DNA of 64,000 nt from Cognaticolwellia mytili (GTDB taxonomy: Bacteria > Pseudomonadota > Gammaproteobacteria > Enterobacterales > Alteromonadaceae), in assembly GCF_002104475.1 (NCBI RefSeq), contig NZ_NBOF01000001.1, positions 1,054,001-1,118,000 on the forward strand. The letters run 5' to 3'. This document shows positions 54,996 through 63,819 of the stretch, piece after piece. Within the stretch, counting starts at the first letter, position 1; every line of letters begins with the position of its first letter. Both the position numbers and the translations under genes were made by a program. The notes under the pieces were generated by a model. That model was not told where the DNA came from and made no database searches. It saw only the letters and a program-made list of their open reading frames with translations.

Positions 54996-55616
54996 ATGAA
55001 CAAATTTGCAGAAACTTTAACCGTAGATAACGCAGTATTAGCGATGATCGATCATCAAACGGGCCTACTTGTCAGTTGTCGCGATCAAGACCCTCATTTA
55101 ATGACCGAAAATATTAAAGGCTTATGTAATATGGCAAAAACCGTCGATATGCCAACCATTATCACAGCGAGTATGCCTGATGGGCCCAACGGTCCAATTA
55201 TGCCGGAGATCACCGACATTTTAGGGGATACGATTATTGAACGCGCCGGTGAAATCAATGCTTGGAAAAGCCCAGAATTTAAACAAGCGATAGAAGCAAC
55301 AGGTCGTAAAAAAATCATCATGGCTGGCATAGTTACTGACGTATGTTTACTGTTTCCTGCTATTTCTGCTGTAGCAGAAGGTTATGACGTTTACGCAGTT
55401 GTCGACGCTTCAGGTACTTGGAATAAGTCAGTTGCCGATGCTGCCATTCACCGTATGACCCAAGCAGGCGTAAAAGTAGCAACTTGGGCCAGCGTATTAG
55501 CAGAAGTAATGGATGATTGGCGTAGTGAGAAAGGCATGGAACTCGGTGCTGTTTTAGGTCAACACACAACATATCACTGGGTTTATAACAGTTATTTAGA
55601 AGCGAGCAAGGAATAA
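54996..55616 (+). CDS. Isochorismatase-like cysteine hydrolase (YcaC type)
   Basis: A 206-residue cytoplasmic hydrolase. TTGGAG precedes the ATG at 54996. LAMIDHQTGLLVS holds the catalytic Asp. KKIIMAGIVTDVCLLFPA carries the nucleophile Cys. The DASGTWNKSVADAAIHRMTQAG segment is typical of YcaC. The enzyme belongs to a family of amidases with unknown physiological substrate. It probably forms a transcript with the pirin gene. Confidence 0.9.
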   Translation: MNKFAETLTVDNAVLAMIDHQTGLLVSCRDQDPHLMTENIKGLCNMAKTVDMPTIITASMPDGPNGPIMPEITDILGDTIIERAGEINAWKSPEFKQAIEATGRKKIIMAGIVTDVCLLFPAISAVAEGYDVYAVVDASGTWNKSVADAAIHRMTQAGVKVATWASVLAEVMDDWRSEKGMELGAVLGQHTTYHWVYNSYLEASKE

Positions 55617-55634
55617 CACTCTAAACCGAGCGTA

Positions 55635-55661
55635 AAGTGCCGAAAAATTGGTTCGGCACTT
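55635..55661. terminator. Hairpin after the isochorismatase gene
   Basis: AAGTGCCGAA (55635-55644) pairs perfectly with TTCGGCACTT (55652-55661), but there is no T-run on the plus strand. It may end or dampen transcription before the small membrane protein gene. Confidence 0.5.
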
Positions 55662-55717
55662 GCACTAACAACAAAGCAACGATTCCACTTCAGCTCATCA
55701 CCTTAAGAGATAACGAT

Positions 55718-55912
55718 ATGAAAATACCTAACAAACACCTTATCGCAACAATTAATTACTTTGCTTTAGTGCCACTGGTCTACTTTATTCCAGAACTAGT
55801 TAATCCATTTTTACCAGTAAATAAGTTACTACAAGTCTGTGTTGATGTGGCAATTATAGTACCGATAATTTCATATATCGTTATGCCAACAGCGATGAAA
55901 TATTTAAAATAA
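55718..55912 (+). CDS. Small two-helix membrane protein
   Basis: A 64-residue protein starting at ATG 55718, with TTAAGAGAT upstream. Two hydrophobic segments (about 8-26, NYFALVPLVYFIPELV, and 38-58, CVDVAIIVPIISYIVMP) suggest an inner membrane hairpin. The same frame is open back to 55637 but that part lies over a hairpin. No family recognised; many species place such a gene after a pirin or monooxygenase. Confidence 0.65.
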   Translation: MKIPNKHLIATINYFALVPLVYFIPELVNPFLPVNKLLQVCVDVAIIVPIISYIVMPTAMKYLK

Positions 55913-55948
55913 CATTCTGCTAGTCATTTAATTATTGCGATGGAATTT

Positions 55949-56416
55949 TTATAGCGGCTTAACCATAGTCATCATTTCAGGCTGGAAACCTAAGTGCTGA
56001 TAAAAGCCTTGTGCATTATCATTATTGGCAAAAACTTCCAAATGCAATAGTCGATAGTTTTGCTTCTTTGCCCATGATTCTGCAGCTTGCATTAATACTT
56101 GCCCAGTACCTTTTCCTTGGGCGGCGGGTGAAATTGCCAATAATGTAACCATTGCACAAGCTTCATTAGAAATTTCATCGATGTGCTCTTTCACATGAAT
56201 AAAACCTAACGGTACTTTATGCTCTTCCGCGATTAATAACGTATGAGGTACTGAAGTTTTCGCTAACATCTCGCCGATGTAATTGTCTTGCATCGTTTGG
56301 ATAACATCGTCAGTATGCCATGCTAACATTGCAACCTCAGCTAAACGAGGCGAAAGTGCTAAGATAAACTGATGATCATTTTTAATTGCCATGCGAACAA
56401 CAATGTTGCTTGCCAT
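55949..56416 (-). CDS. GNAT family acetyltransferase
   Basis: A 155-residue protein. VRMAIKNDHQFILALSPRLAEV starts the fold, LLAISPAAQGKGTGQVLMQAAESWA is the acetyl-CoA loop, and LHLEVFANNDNAQGFYQHLGFQPE ends it. The gene begins eight bases after the stop of the helicase gene on the same strand, so they are probably one transcript. Substrate unknown. Confidence 0.9.
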   Translation of the reverse strand: MASNIVVRMAIKNDHQFILALSPRLAEVAMLAWHTDDVIQTMQDNYIGEMLAKTSVPHTLLIAEEHKVPLGFIHVKEHIDEISNEACAMVTLLAISPAAQGKGTGQVLMQAAESWAKKQNYRLLHLEVFANNDNAQGFYQHLGFQPEMMTMVKPL

Positions 56417-56424
56417 ATAAATAC

Positions 56425-57771
56425 CTACTCTACTTCGTCAATATCATTACTTTCAATATCTTCAGGCGCAACAACTTTACGTCTTAATACTGGCAATTCA
56501 CCGGCATCTTGCGCTAAAAAGCTTTTCTTAACAATTTTCTTCGCTTTTGGCTTTTTAACTTGTGTTGCTGACTTGGCATTATCTTTCGCTTTAACGGCAA
56601 CCTTTGCTTTCTTCGGTTTTATGCCTTTAAACTTTGCTTTAAAGCCGTCAATGGTATCAAAAGTAAGCTTTTGTTGTAAAAAACCTTCAACATTTTTAAA
56701 GCTTATCCAATCTTTCGGTCCAACAAAGGAAATGGCATCACCTGTGCTACCAGCGCGACCTGTGCGACCAATACGGTGCACGAATTCTTCGGTATGCTTT
56801 GGCATATCAAAATTGATAACATGCGAAACATTAACTAAATCTAAACCACGTGAGGCTAAGTCAGTGGTAATTAGTATTTTTTGCTGACCTTTACTAAAAC
56901 CGTCCATAATTTGGTTACGTTGACCTTGATTTAGTTCACCACTTAACGCAACAGTGCTTAACCCTTGCTCGGTTAGCAATGTAGAAAGTCTGTCAGTATC
57001 AGCACGCGTGGCAGTGAAGATGATCATTTGTTGATGTTCTTCATGAGCGATAAAATGTTGAAGCAGCTTTTCTTTTTGCGTTAAGTTATCGCAAAGATAA
57101 AAGCGCTTGGTAATATCTTTATGTTCAGTATGAGCACTACCAATAGCAATACGTTTTGGTTTTTTCAATAATGCTAATGCAAAGTCATTAACTTGCGCAT
57201 GGTCTAAAGTGGCAGAGAACATTAAGGTTTGACGTTTACGATGATCCGCTGCCTTATTAATTTGGGCTAATTGCTCAGCAAAGCCTAGGTCCAGCATTCG
57301 ATCTGCTTCATCAAGAATAAGCAGCTCTAAGCCATTTAAGTAGAAGTGCCCTTGAGTTAAGTGATCCGCTAAACGCCCCGGTGTTGCAACAATAAATTGT
57401 GGATCTTTTTCTAACGTTTTTACTTGGTCGTTAAAGTTTTCACCGCCGAGAATAAGTACTGCTTTAAACTGCGAACCTGAAGTAAACATTCTTAATTGGG
57501 TAAATACTTGCTTAGCTAATTCACGCGTTGGCGTTAAAATAACCACTCGTGGGTCACGTTTACTTAAGGCACGGTTCTTTAATAAACGCTGCATTGCGGG
57601 AATAATAAATGCTAATGTTTTGCCTGAGCCTGTTTTAGATGATGCGATCAAATCATGACCTGTCATGGCGGCAGGAATTGCCTGCTGCTGGATCTCAGTA
57701 GGCTCATTAAAACCTAAATGCTCCACGGTTGACATTATTTTACTATCTAATCCAAAATCACTAAACTGCAA
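56425..57771 (-). CDS. DEAD-box RNA helicase, RhlE-like
   Basis: A 448-residue ATP-dependent RNA helicase. TTG at 57769-57771 with GGAGAG seven bases upstream gives the usual QFSDFGLDSKI start. Motifs are Q (PTEIQQQAIP), I (SSKTGSGKT), Ia (TPTRELAKQ), II (LDEADRMLDLGF), III (FSATLDH), and VI (HRIGRTGRAG). The C-terminal 80 residues are a basic Lys-rich tail for RNA binding. Cold-adapted species often carry several such helicases. Confidence 0.93.
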   Translation of the reverse strand: MQFSDFGLDSKIMSTVEHLGFNEPTEIQQQAIPAAMTGHDLIASSKTGSGKTLAFIIPAMQRLLKNRALSKRDPRVVILTPTRELAKQVFTQLRMFTSGSQFKAVLILGGENFNDQVKTLEKDPQFIVATPGRLADHLTQGHFYLNGLELLILDEADRMLDLGFAEQLAQINKAADHRKRQTLMFSATLDHAQVNDFALALLKKPKRIAIGSAHTEHKDITKRFYLCDNLTQKEKLLQHFIAHEEHQQMIIFTATRADTDRLSTLLTEQGLSTVALSGELNQGQRNQIMDGFSKGQQKILITTDLASRGLDLVNVSHVINFDMPKHTEEFVHRIGRTGRAGSTGDAISFVGPKDWISFKNVEGFLQQKLTFDTIDGFKAKFKGIKPKKAKVAVKAKDNAKSATQVKKPKAKKIVKKSFLAQDAGELPVLRRKVVAPEDIESNDIDEVE

Positions 57772-58047
57772 ACTTACTCTCCACTTAATAAACGAGTTGG
57801 GTAAAACCAATAAACTATTGTCGTATTATAACCTGTTCTTGAGCATATTTAGCTAAACTATTTTGGCAATAAGTTAAAAATATCCTTATTTACTTTAAAA
57901 AACGTATTATTAATACAAAACACCTTATCGATTATTATTTATCCCGTTTAATGTCACTTAAATAAACATAACTTGAGTTACAGCAAACAATAACATAGCA
58001 ATAGCGGGTAAAATTCGCGAATGAAGCAGTAATTTAAGACCTATAAA

Positions 58048-58311
58048 ATGAAGCCTGATCGACACACAGCCATGATCACATTAATTACCGAGGTAAGAAA
58101 AGAATTTCCTTTCAGTTTACCTGAGGCACAAATATGTGCAGGAAAGTGTGTCGGTTGTCCGAAAAAGTTATTAGAATTAGCAGATACTGAACTTTCATAT
58201 TGGGAAGTTCGCTTGGAAAATAACGAACAGCCACTTTTAGGCGAAATTACTCGTTTGGGTAAGTTGTGTAAAAATATTCGTCGAGGCTTAGTACGCAACG
58301 AATTAATATAA
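58048..58311 (+). CDS. Small conserved protein with Cys cluster
   Basis: An 87-residue soluble protein starting at ATG 58048. AQICAGKCVGCPKK (about residues 27-40) has a C-x3-C-x2-C spacing, the same as radical SAM cysteines but in a protein far too short for that fold; it may bind zinc or a small Fe-S centre. The rest is helical (TELSYWEVRLENNEQ, RLGKLCKNIRRGLV). It precedes a GNAT gene by 18 bases. Function unknown. Confidence 0.7.
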   Translation: MKPDRHTAMITLITEVRKEFPFSLPEAQICAGKCVGCPKKLLELADTELSYWEVRLENNEQPLLGEITRLGKLCKNIRRGLVRNELI

Positions 58312-58329
58312 CAAAATAGCGAAATAAAA

Positions 58330-58812
58330 TTGCCTTCTCCACCTCCTCATTATGCTGTGATAAAAGCAACAAAAGCAGATAAAAAAGACATTGTACGCTT
58401 TTATAAGAATAAACGATATGCTGCAAGCTATATCGGGCAGGACCATTGTTATTTTATCAAAGCTGATAACGAAATTATTGCCTGTGCCATGGTTTCTGCA
58501 GGCCAAGAAAATGGAGCGTATTGGTTATTGCATGCTTTAGTGGTGAATAAGGAATATCAAGATCGTGGGATTGCGAGTCAATTATTACAAACCATTTGTG
58601 CTAAAAAGTGCCGACATGAACAGATACAATATCACCAAATACTCTGTTTCGCAGACACTGCATTAAGCACATTCTACTATTCAAACCAATTTATCAATTA
58701 TAACGCTGAACATGATATTGCTCAGTTACCGAAAGAGTTTAAACACCGATATGTTAGCTATCGTAAAAAGCAAAAAAGTTTACAATGCTTTTTATATCAA
58801 GCATATGAATAA
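58330..58812 (+). CDS. GNAT family acetyltransferase
   Basis: A 160-residue protein from TTG at 58330; no ATG is available and the ribosome site is poor (AGCGAAA). The fold motifs are YFIKADNEIIACAMV, WLLHALVVNKEYQDRGIASQLLQTIC and LCFADTALSTFYYSNQF. It is probably translated with the Cys-cluster protein. Substrate unknown. Confidence 0.8.
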   Translation: MPSPPPHYAVIKATKADKKDIVRFYKNKRYAASYIGQDHCYFIKADNEIIACAMVSAGQENGAYWLLHALVVNKEYQDRGIASQLLQTICAKKCRHEQIQYHQILCFADTALSTFYYSNQFINYNAEHDIAQLPKEFKHRYVSYRKKQKSLQCFLYQAYE

Positions 58813-58881
58813 GCAACTAAATTCATCGTTCATAACTTTATTTACATTTAATTTCTAAATGCTAATACCAATAGAATTCGA

Positions 58882-58941
58882 GTTGGGCTATATTTCAAAG
58901 TAACGGTGATGACGTTCAAAACTCATAAAATATAGCTCAAC
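58882..58941. repeat. Inverted repeat between convergent genes
   Basis: GTTGGGCTATATTT (58882-58895) and AAATATAGCTCAAC (58928-58941) are inverted with one G-T pair and a 32-base spacer. It may be a repetitive element or a terminator without T-runs. Confidence 0.6.
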
Positions 58942-58965
58942 CAGAAACCTAATAAACTCTGCTAT

Positions 58966-60981
58966 TTAACTGCCAAATTGAAAGCGCAATCCCGCATTAA
59001 CGGTAAAGCCATCGTTTCTTGACCAAATATCGGTTGTCCATCGCCCGCTAGCGGATTGCTCTAGCAACAGCAAAGAGTCGTCCTTAGTTTGTCGCACATT
59101 TAATAAGTTTTCAGCATTAACAAAGTAGCTTACTTTTCCTATGGTAATTTGGCCTAAAAGTCCTAAATGCCAATAAGCATCACTGCGCTCGCGGTATGGG
59201 TTGTTTTCAAGCTGCTGCGTACCCGTATAATAAGCTTCAAACCCTAGTAAATGACTACCATGTTCTTCCCACATAACAACGAGACCTGCAGAATGTTGTG
59301 GCGTCAGTGTTAACGGTACTCGGTCAAAGCCAGTCGCACTTTCTTTAGTGGCGTCTGTGTATAAATAGCTACCGGTGAATTTAATATCTCGCCAGCGATA
59401 ACGCAATAGTAATTCAGCACCACTTATTTCACTTTCACCTGCAGCATTAACAATGCGAACTTGCTTGGCCAAAGCGTCATTAACGCCATCAATGGTTTCT
59501 AATTCAGTTACGTTATCAATCTCTGACGAAAACAGCGTTAGGCTAGTTTCTGTACTGCCCATTATATAGCTAATATCTATAGAAGCAGTAGATGCTCGTT
59601 CTTCATCAATATTTTCTAGCGGCGCAAGACGAGATAAACCCGCTTCATCAATATCTTCAATAAACGGGCTTGGTGCGAAAAAACCTTGTCCATATGCTCC
59701 CCTAACAATCCAGTTTTCAGGGCTGTATAGTAATGAAATGCGTGGACTTACCTGTGTGCCGTATTCACTGTGCCAATCAGCACGCGCACTAAGCGACAGT
59801 GATATTTCGTCACTTGCTTCATAGTCTACTTGTGAAAATAATCCGGGTACTTGATAAGAATAATTAAACTCAGAAAAGGTATTAGAATCAAATTTTTCAG
59901 ATTGGAGTGCTACCCCAACCAACCATGCTGTTTTGTCAGTATACCCTGATAAGCTCGACTCTATTAAGTAACTTTCATGGTTATCATCTTCTTGAACAAG
60001 ACCAAATTCATGCTCATGATCTTGATTCATGGCAGAGCCACGCAGGTTTAAATTAATAACGTCCCCTAATGGTTGGTCATAAATAAAGCCAATATCTGTT
60101 CTAAGTGTATTTTGCGTTTGCAGGAACTCATTACCATCAGGTACGGTCGCGCTACCTAAAGTTCCGCCATCTCTTTGCTCTTTCATAGCACCAAGCGTGA
60201 CGTAAAGATTTTCCCCACTGTCACCTTGCCAATAGAAACGAGGGCGAACGCTGCCCCTTTCATAACCGGCTATATCAATCCAGCCATCGTCGTCTAAATC
60301 TTTTTCTTCTTGATGATGAATACCTGTGGTAATTGATGCACTTAAGTTGTTCGTTAAAGGTGATGAAAAGTACGATGTTATATCTTGACCGCCTCTAGAA
60401 GTAGCATTAAACAATACTTCTCCTTCAAACTCATTCGATGGAGTACGTGAAATTAAGTTGATCACCCCGCCGAGCGCAGAGCCTCCATAAAGAGAAGAAG
60501 CCGAGCCTTTAATTATTTCAACATTGGCAAGGTCTGTCGGTGGAATTTGCAACAGGCCAATTGACGCTGTTTGACCACCATATAAAGGTAAGCCGTCGCT
60601 CAATAGCTGTGTGTAACGCCCATATAACCCTTGCAGGCGAATATTAGCACTACCGAGTGCCGGTGAGGTGGTTTGAACTCTAACGCCACCAGTTTCAGCA
60701 ACTAGCATAGAGATATTTCCAGGTCGCATCAGTGCTTTTTCTTGTATTTCTTCGCCATTTATAATTTCGGTTCGAGTGGCTGATTCGGTAACAATTCGGC
60801 CTAAGCGAGAGGCTCTTACTTGAATTACTTCAACCTTGTTATCGCTATGTTCATGATGCTCTTGCTCTTCATGATGAGCATGTTCTTTCTTATTTTCGAC
60901 AATATTTTCATTCGCATATGCAAACGCAGGTGCTAACAGTACTGCTACTGCCATTTTAAAAGGTTTTTTAAACATTTTCAT
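58966..60981 (-). CDS. TonB-dependent receptor with His-rich N-terminus
   Basis: A 671-residue outer-membrane receptor. The signal peptide ends about residue 23 (AFAYA). Just after it is a metal-binding-like run of His and Glu (EHAHHEEQEHHEHSDNK, about 33-49). The plug (LMRPGNISMLVAETGGV, LLSDGLPLYGG and EIIKGSASSLYGGSALGGVINLISR) and a barrel ending LRFQFGS follow. His-rich leaders of this type are common in zinc or copper receptors, so a metal cargo is likely though not shown. The next upstream gene is a Cys/His-rich exported protein. Confidence 0.88.
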   Translation of the reverse strand: MKMFKKPFKMAVAVLLAPAFAYANENIVENKKEHAHHEEQEHHEHSDNKVEVIQVRASRLGRIVTESATRTEIINGEEIQEKALMRPGNISMLVAETGGVRVQTTSPALGSANIRLQGLYGRYTQLLSDGLPLYGGQTASIGLLQIPPTDLANVEIIKGSASSLYGGSALGGVINLISRTPSNEFEGEVLFNATSRGGQDITSYFSSPLTNNLSASITTGIHHQEEKDLDDDGWIDIAGYERGSVRPRFYWQGDSGENLYVTLGAMKEQRDGGTLGSATVPDGNEFLQTQNTLRTDIGFIYDQPLGDVINLNLRGSAMNQDHEHEFGLVQEDDNHESYLIESSLSGYTDKTAWLVGVALQSEKFDSNTFSEFNYSYQVPGLFSQVDYEASDEISLSLSARADWHSEYGTQVSPRISLLYSPENWIVRGAYGQGFFAPSPFIEDIDEAGLSRLAPLENIDEERASTASIDISYIMGSTETSLTLFSSEIDNVTELETIDGVNDALAKQVRIVNAAGESEISGAELLLRYRWRDIKFTGSYLYTDATKESATGFDRVPLTLTPQHSAGLVVMWEEHGSHLLGFEAYYTGTQQLENNPYRERSDAYWHLGLLGQITIGKVSYFVNAENLLNVRQTKDDSLLLLEQSASGRWTTDIWSRNDGFTVNAGLRFQFGS

Positions 60982-61053
60982 CTCAGATATTACTTAGTTT
61001 ATATTTAGGAATTATTCGGCACAATAGTGCTGATTAATTGAGTAAATGTTACT

Positions 61054-61319
61054 TATACTCGCCCCACTTGAAGATGCAATTTCAGAGTTAAGCTAGGACA
61101 TCAAATCAAGACGCGGTACGCAGATAATGATAATTCCCGTGTCAAGTATCGAAACGCGGAACTGATTCTCTAGCTTAGCTCTCTAAAGGCAAACCGATAA
61201 AGGGTTATCTCCAGTGTTATTGATTTCGACAATAGAATAACTATTCTCTTCAACCAATGCCTTGGTGCTAGCCCTTTCTCGACTTGCTGAAACCTGTAGC
61301 TTCAAGTAGTACAGGTATA
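61054..61319. mobile_element. MITE-like element with 20-bp terminal inverted repeats
   Basis: The ends, 61054-61073 and 61300-61319, are inverted repeats matching at 15 of 20 positions, with a perfect inner ACTTGAAG/CTTCAAGT. There is no ORF of note in the 266 bases. A shorter relative is at 42666. A TA at each border could be a target duplication. It lies between the TonB receptor and the Cys/His-rich gene. Confidence 0.65.
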
Positions 61320-61345
61320 TAACTCATTTGGATTATTTAAAGTTC

Positions 61346-61720
61346 TTATGAGATAAGAATAGGAGGGCGATAGAGCAAAGTAGCCATAGATATCGTTTGC
61401 TTAGGCTGCTGTGTGTAAACAACATCACTTAGAGTGCATATGTCAGCTGAATTAACTTCTATACTAAAATAGACGATTGACGAACATGCATTAGCAATAC
61501 AAATGCAATCAATATTGCAACAATCAATGCCACAGCAATTTTCTTCGCTATCAGTATGAGTCATATTCAAGTCATAATTTTTTGCGGTTTCACTAGCGTG
61601 AGGTGGATGGGAGTTTTCAGATGCTTCACAAGGTATAGCGCTATTAAAAGCAACTGTTTGTCCAACAAAGGCAAAAAGCATTATTGCTATAACTAACACT
61701 CTTAAAACTGCCTTAAACAT
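61346..61720 (-). CDS. CopL-like Cys/His-rich exported protein
   Basis: A 124-residue protein with a signal peptide (1-24, VGQTVAF). The mature chain has HPPHASE and MTHTDSEENCC, then a dense cysteine cluster (GIDCCNIDCICIANACSS, about 65-82). This layout resembles CopL/DUF2946-type proteins found beside copper TonB receptors; the sequence identity is unproven. It would bind metal in the periplasm. It is 364 bases upstream of the His-rich receptor on the same strand, with a MITE between. Confidence 0.65.
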   Translation of the reverse strand: MFKAVLRVLVIAIMLFAFVGQTVAFNSAIPCEASENSHPPHASETAKNYDLNMTHTDSEENCCGIDCCNIDCICIANACSSIVYFSIEVNSADICTLSDVVYTQQPKQTISMATLLYRPPILIS

Positions 61721-61900
61721 ATAAACCTCTGATTATGATACACATAGTATTATAAAAGCTTATTCATAATATGTGAATAACAATAGGTAAGTTAAATATT
61801 ATATTTTCAATATAAATCACCTGTTTGGCTCTAAGACCTACAACATTTTTGAGCTTAAAGCTCCATGCTAACTTTATATCAATGCCGCTAATAAAAAAGT

Positions 61901-62674
61901 CTACTCTCCTTGCTTGCGTGATTTATCTTCTGCAATTTCGTTAATATTATTTGATATTACGTCAGCGCCAATGCGTCCTACACCCGGTAATTCAATGGCA
62001 AGATCAAATAAGTCCAATTCAAAATTCAAACCTAAAACATTAAGCTCAATGCCTTCTTCAACACCAAGTGTTAATCCTAACAAACCAAAAAATGATGCTT
62101 GCACTCCGCTGCCGGAAGATGAACGACCAAACATTTCACTAAAGGTTTTGTAATCTTTACCTATCGCCGTAGAAGGTAAATCTAAGCCTAACTCTGGCAC
62201 TTCACGGCCAATGGCAGCGGTAAAGGTATTACTGTTAGGACCTGGGTATGCTTGATACTCGTTTTTATACCGGTATTGCTCGACGATATGCTCTATACGA
62301 GCAATAAGTTCGTCAGCATCTGCAGCGCGATAATCCAATAACAACTCAGGTTGATGCCCCCACCAGTCACGATCTGGCTTATTAGTTCTCACTACCAAAG
62401 CAGTATCACTCCGTCTTAATCGCCAACCAATTATTTCATAACTTGTGTAATGGTCATCACCACTGCGCTTTACACTGAACCAAGTATGAACAGCAACCGC
62501 TTGTTTAGCGCCCCAAGTTCTTGCAGCATAAACTTGGATAACGCCACCTTGATGGTTCTCTGGCTTCGGCGCCAATAAACCACTCGTGACTTTTTGGTTG
62601 TTTGAGCAACTACTTAAGAAGCCAAGCACTAAAATTAAACTAATTGTTATCAAACCGGCTCGAAAGTAGCTCAT
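61901..62674 (-). CDS. DUF3750 family lipoprotein
   Basis: A 257-residue protein with lipobox LSSC after a 22-residue signal (LVLGFLSSCSNN). IQVYAARTWGAKQAVAVHTWFSVKR and YEIIGWRLRRSDTALVV, then AYPGPNSNTFTAAIGREVPEL, are DUF3750 hallmarks; the last contains an Asn-Cys-free variant of a peptidase-like loop. Function is unknown. The C-terminal part has a Gly-rich hydrophobic segment. It lies 48 bases after the adaptor gene and probably shares its transcript. Confidence 0.82.
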   Translation of the reverse strand: MSYFRAGLITISLILVLGFLSSCSNNQKVTSGLLAPKPENHQGGVIQVYAARTWGAKQAVAVHTWFSVKRSGDDHYTSYEIIGWRLRRSDTALVVRTNKPDRDWWGHQPELLLDYRAADADELIARIEHIVEQYRYKNEYQAYPGPNSNTFTAAIGREVPELGLDLPSTAIGKDYKTFSEMFGRSSSGSGVQASFFGLLGLTLGVEEGIELNVLGLNFELDLFDLAIELPGVGRIGADVISNNINEIAEDKSRKQGE

Positions 62675-62722
62675 GTATATCCTCTAATTTTATTATTTTA
62701 CTTATCATTTGATAAAGCCGCA

Positions 62723-63799
62723 TTACCTTTTAGCCACTAAACTCTCACCTCTTCTAATTTTTTGGCCTTCTTGCAAACGTTCACCACCGCGCACAATAAC
62801 TTCATCACCGGCCCAAATAGCACCTGAAACTGAAATCCAACCGCCGCTACCTTGGCCAACTAAAACGTTCACTTTTTTGGCATTATTTTCTTTATCAACA
62901 GTGAGTACAAAGGTTTCTTTTTCTCGCAATACTAATGCATCTCGCGGCACTAATGTCGCTTTACTCACTTGTTCTTTCGGCAATGACACTGTTACTGCCG
63001 AACCTGCCAGCAAGGTTAAATCTTTTGCATCTAACCTAACATCAAAAGTACGAGAAGATTGTACCCCCACCTTACTCCAAGTTCTGACCGGTAATTCAAC
63101 TAATTTATTCTGCCATTTCACCAATACTTTCGCGTCTTTCTGCAAAAAAGGTGCAATAGAAATTGGCGCAGCAATCATAATGTCTAAATGGTTTGTATCA
63201 ACCAATTGCACTAACGAGCGACCAACACTAATAAGTTCACCAACATGAGCGAAACGCTGACTGATATTGCCTGTAAACGGCGCTACTATTGCTGTTTTCT
63301 CTATCGCTAATTCGGTTTGTTTGATTTGCATACTTAAAGCAAGTACTTCACTTTCAGCTACAGCTAAATCTTTAGTAATACGTTCTAATTCACTAATGGC
63401 TGTATTATTCTTTTGGCTCAAAGCAGACATGCGTTTCTTTTGACTGGTTAAATACACCACGTCAGCATGATAACGCTTAATTTGTGCTTGCTGTCGCGAC
63501 ATTTGTAAAACTAAATGCCGATTATCGATTCGAGCAATAACTTGCCCTTTTTCCACTTGTGAGCCAACGTCTTCAATCCAAAGTAGCTGCCCCATTTGTT
63601 CAGCAGAAATTGGCGCATTCACTCTGCTGATCACATTTCCAGGTAACCATAATGTTGGATTAACGTGTTCATTTTTAACTTTCTCAACACTAACTAATTG
63701 CCCTGGCTGTTCTTTTTCTTCAGCCATAACGCTAACATTAACGACTAAGCTTGATGCTAGTGTCATTACGCTTAAGTACTTATAAAATTTATTCATCAT
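62723..63799 (-). CDS. RND efflux periplasmic adaptor subunit
   Basis: A 358-residue membrane fusion protein. Signal peptide (1-26, VMAEE); biotinyl-lipoyl domain (about 55-95, SQVEKGQVIARID), a coiled-coil hairpin (about 100-160), then the second lipoyl half (KTAIVAPFTGNISQRFAHVGELISVG) and beta-barrel and proximal domains. It bridges an inner-membrane pump and an outer-membrane channel. AAGGAG lies before the ATG at 63797-63799. The pump gene overlaps the window end. Its substrate is not known. Confidence 0.92.
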   Translation of the reverse strand: MMNKFYKYLSVMTLASSLVVNVSVMAEEKEQPGQLVSVEKVKNEHVNPTLWLPGNVISRVNAPISAEQMGQLLWIEDVGSQVEKGQVIARIDNRHLVLQMSRQQAQIKRYHADVVYLTSQKKRMSALSQKNNTAISELERITKDLAVAESEVLALSMQIKQTELAIEKTAIVAPFTGNISQRFAHVGELISVGRSLVQLVDTNHLDIMIAAPISIAPFLQKDAKVLVKWQNKLVELPVRTWSKVGVQSSRTFDVRLDAKDLTLLAGSAVTVSLPKEQVSKATLVPRDALVLREKETFVLTVDKENNAKKVNVLVGQGSGGWISVSGAIWAGDEVIVRGGERLQEGQKIRRGESLVAKR

Positions 63800-63819
63800 A
63801 ATCTCCTTAAAATGAGCTT

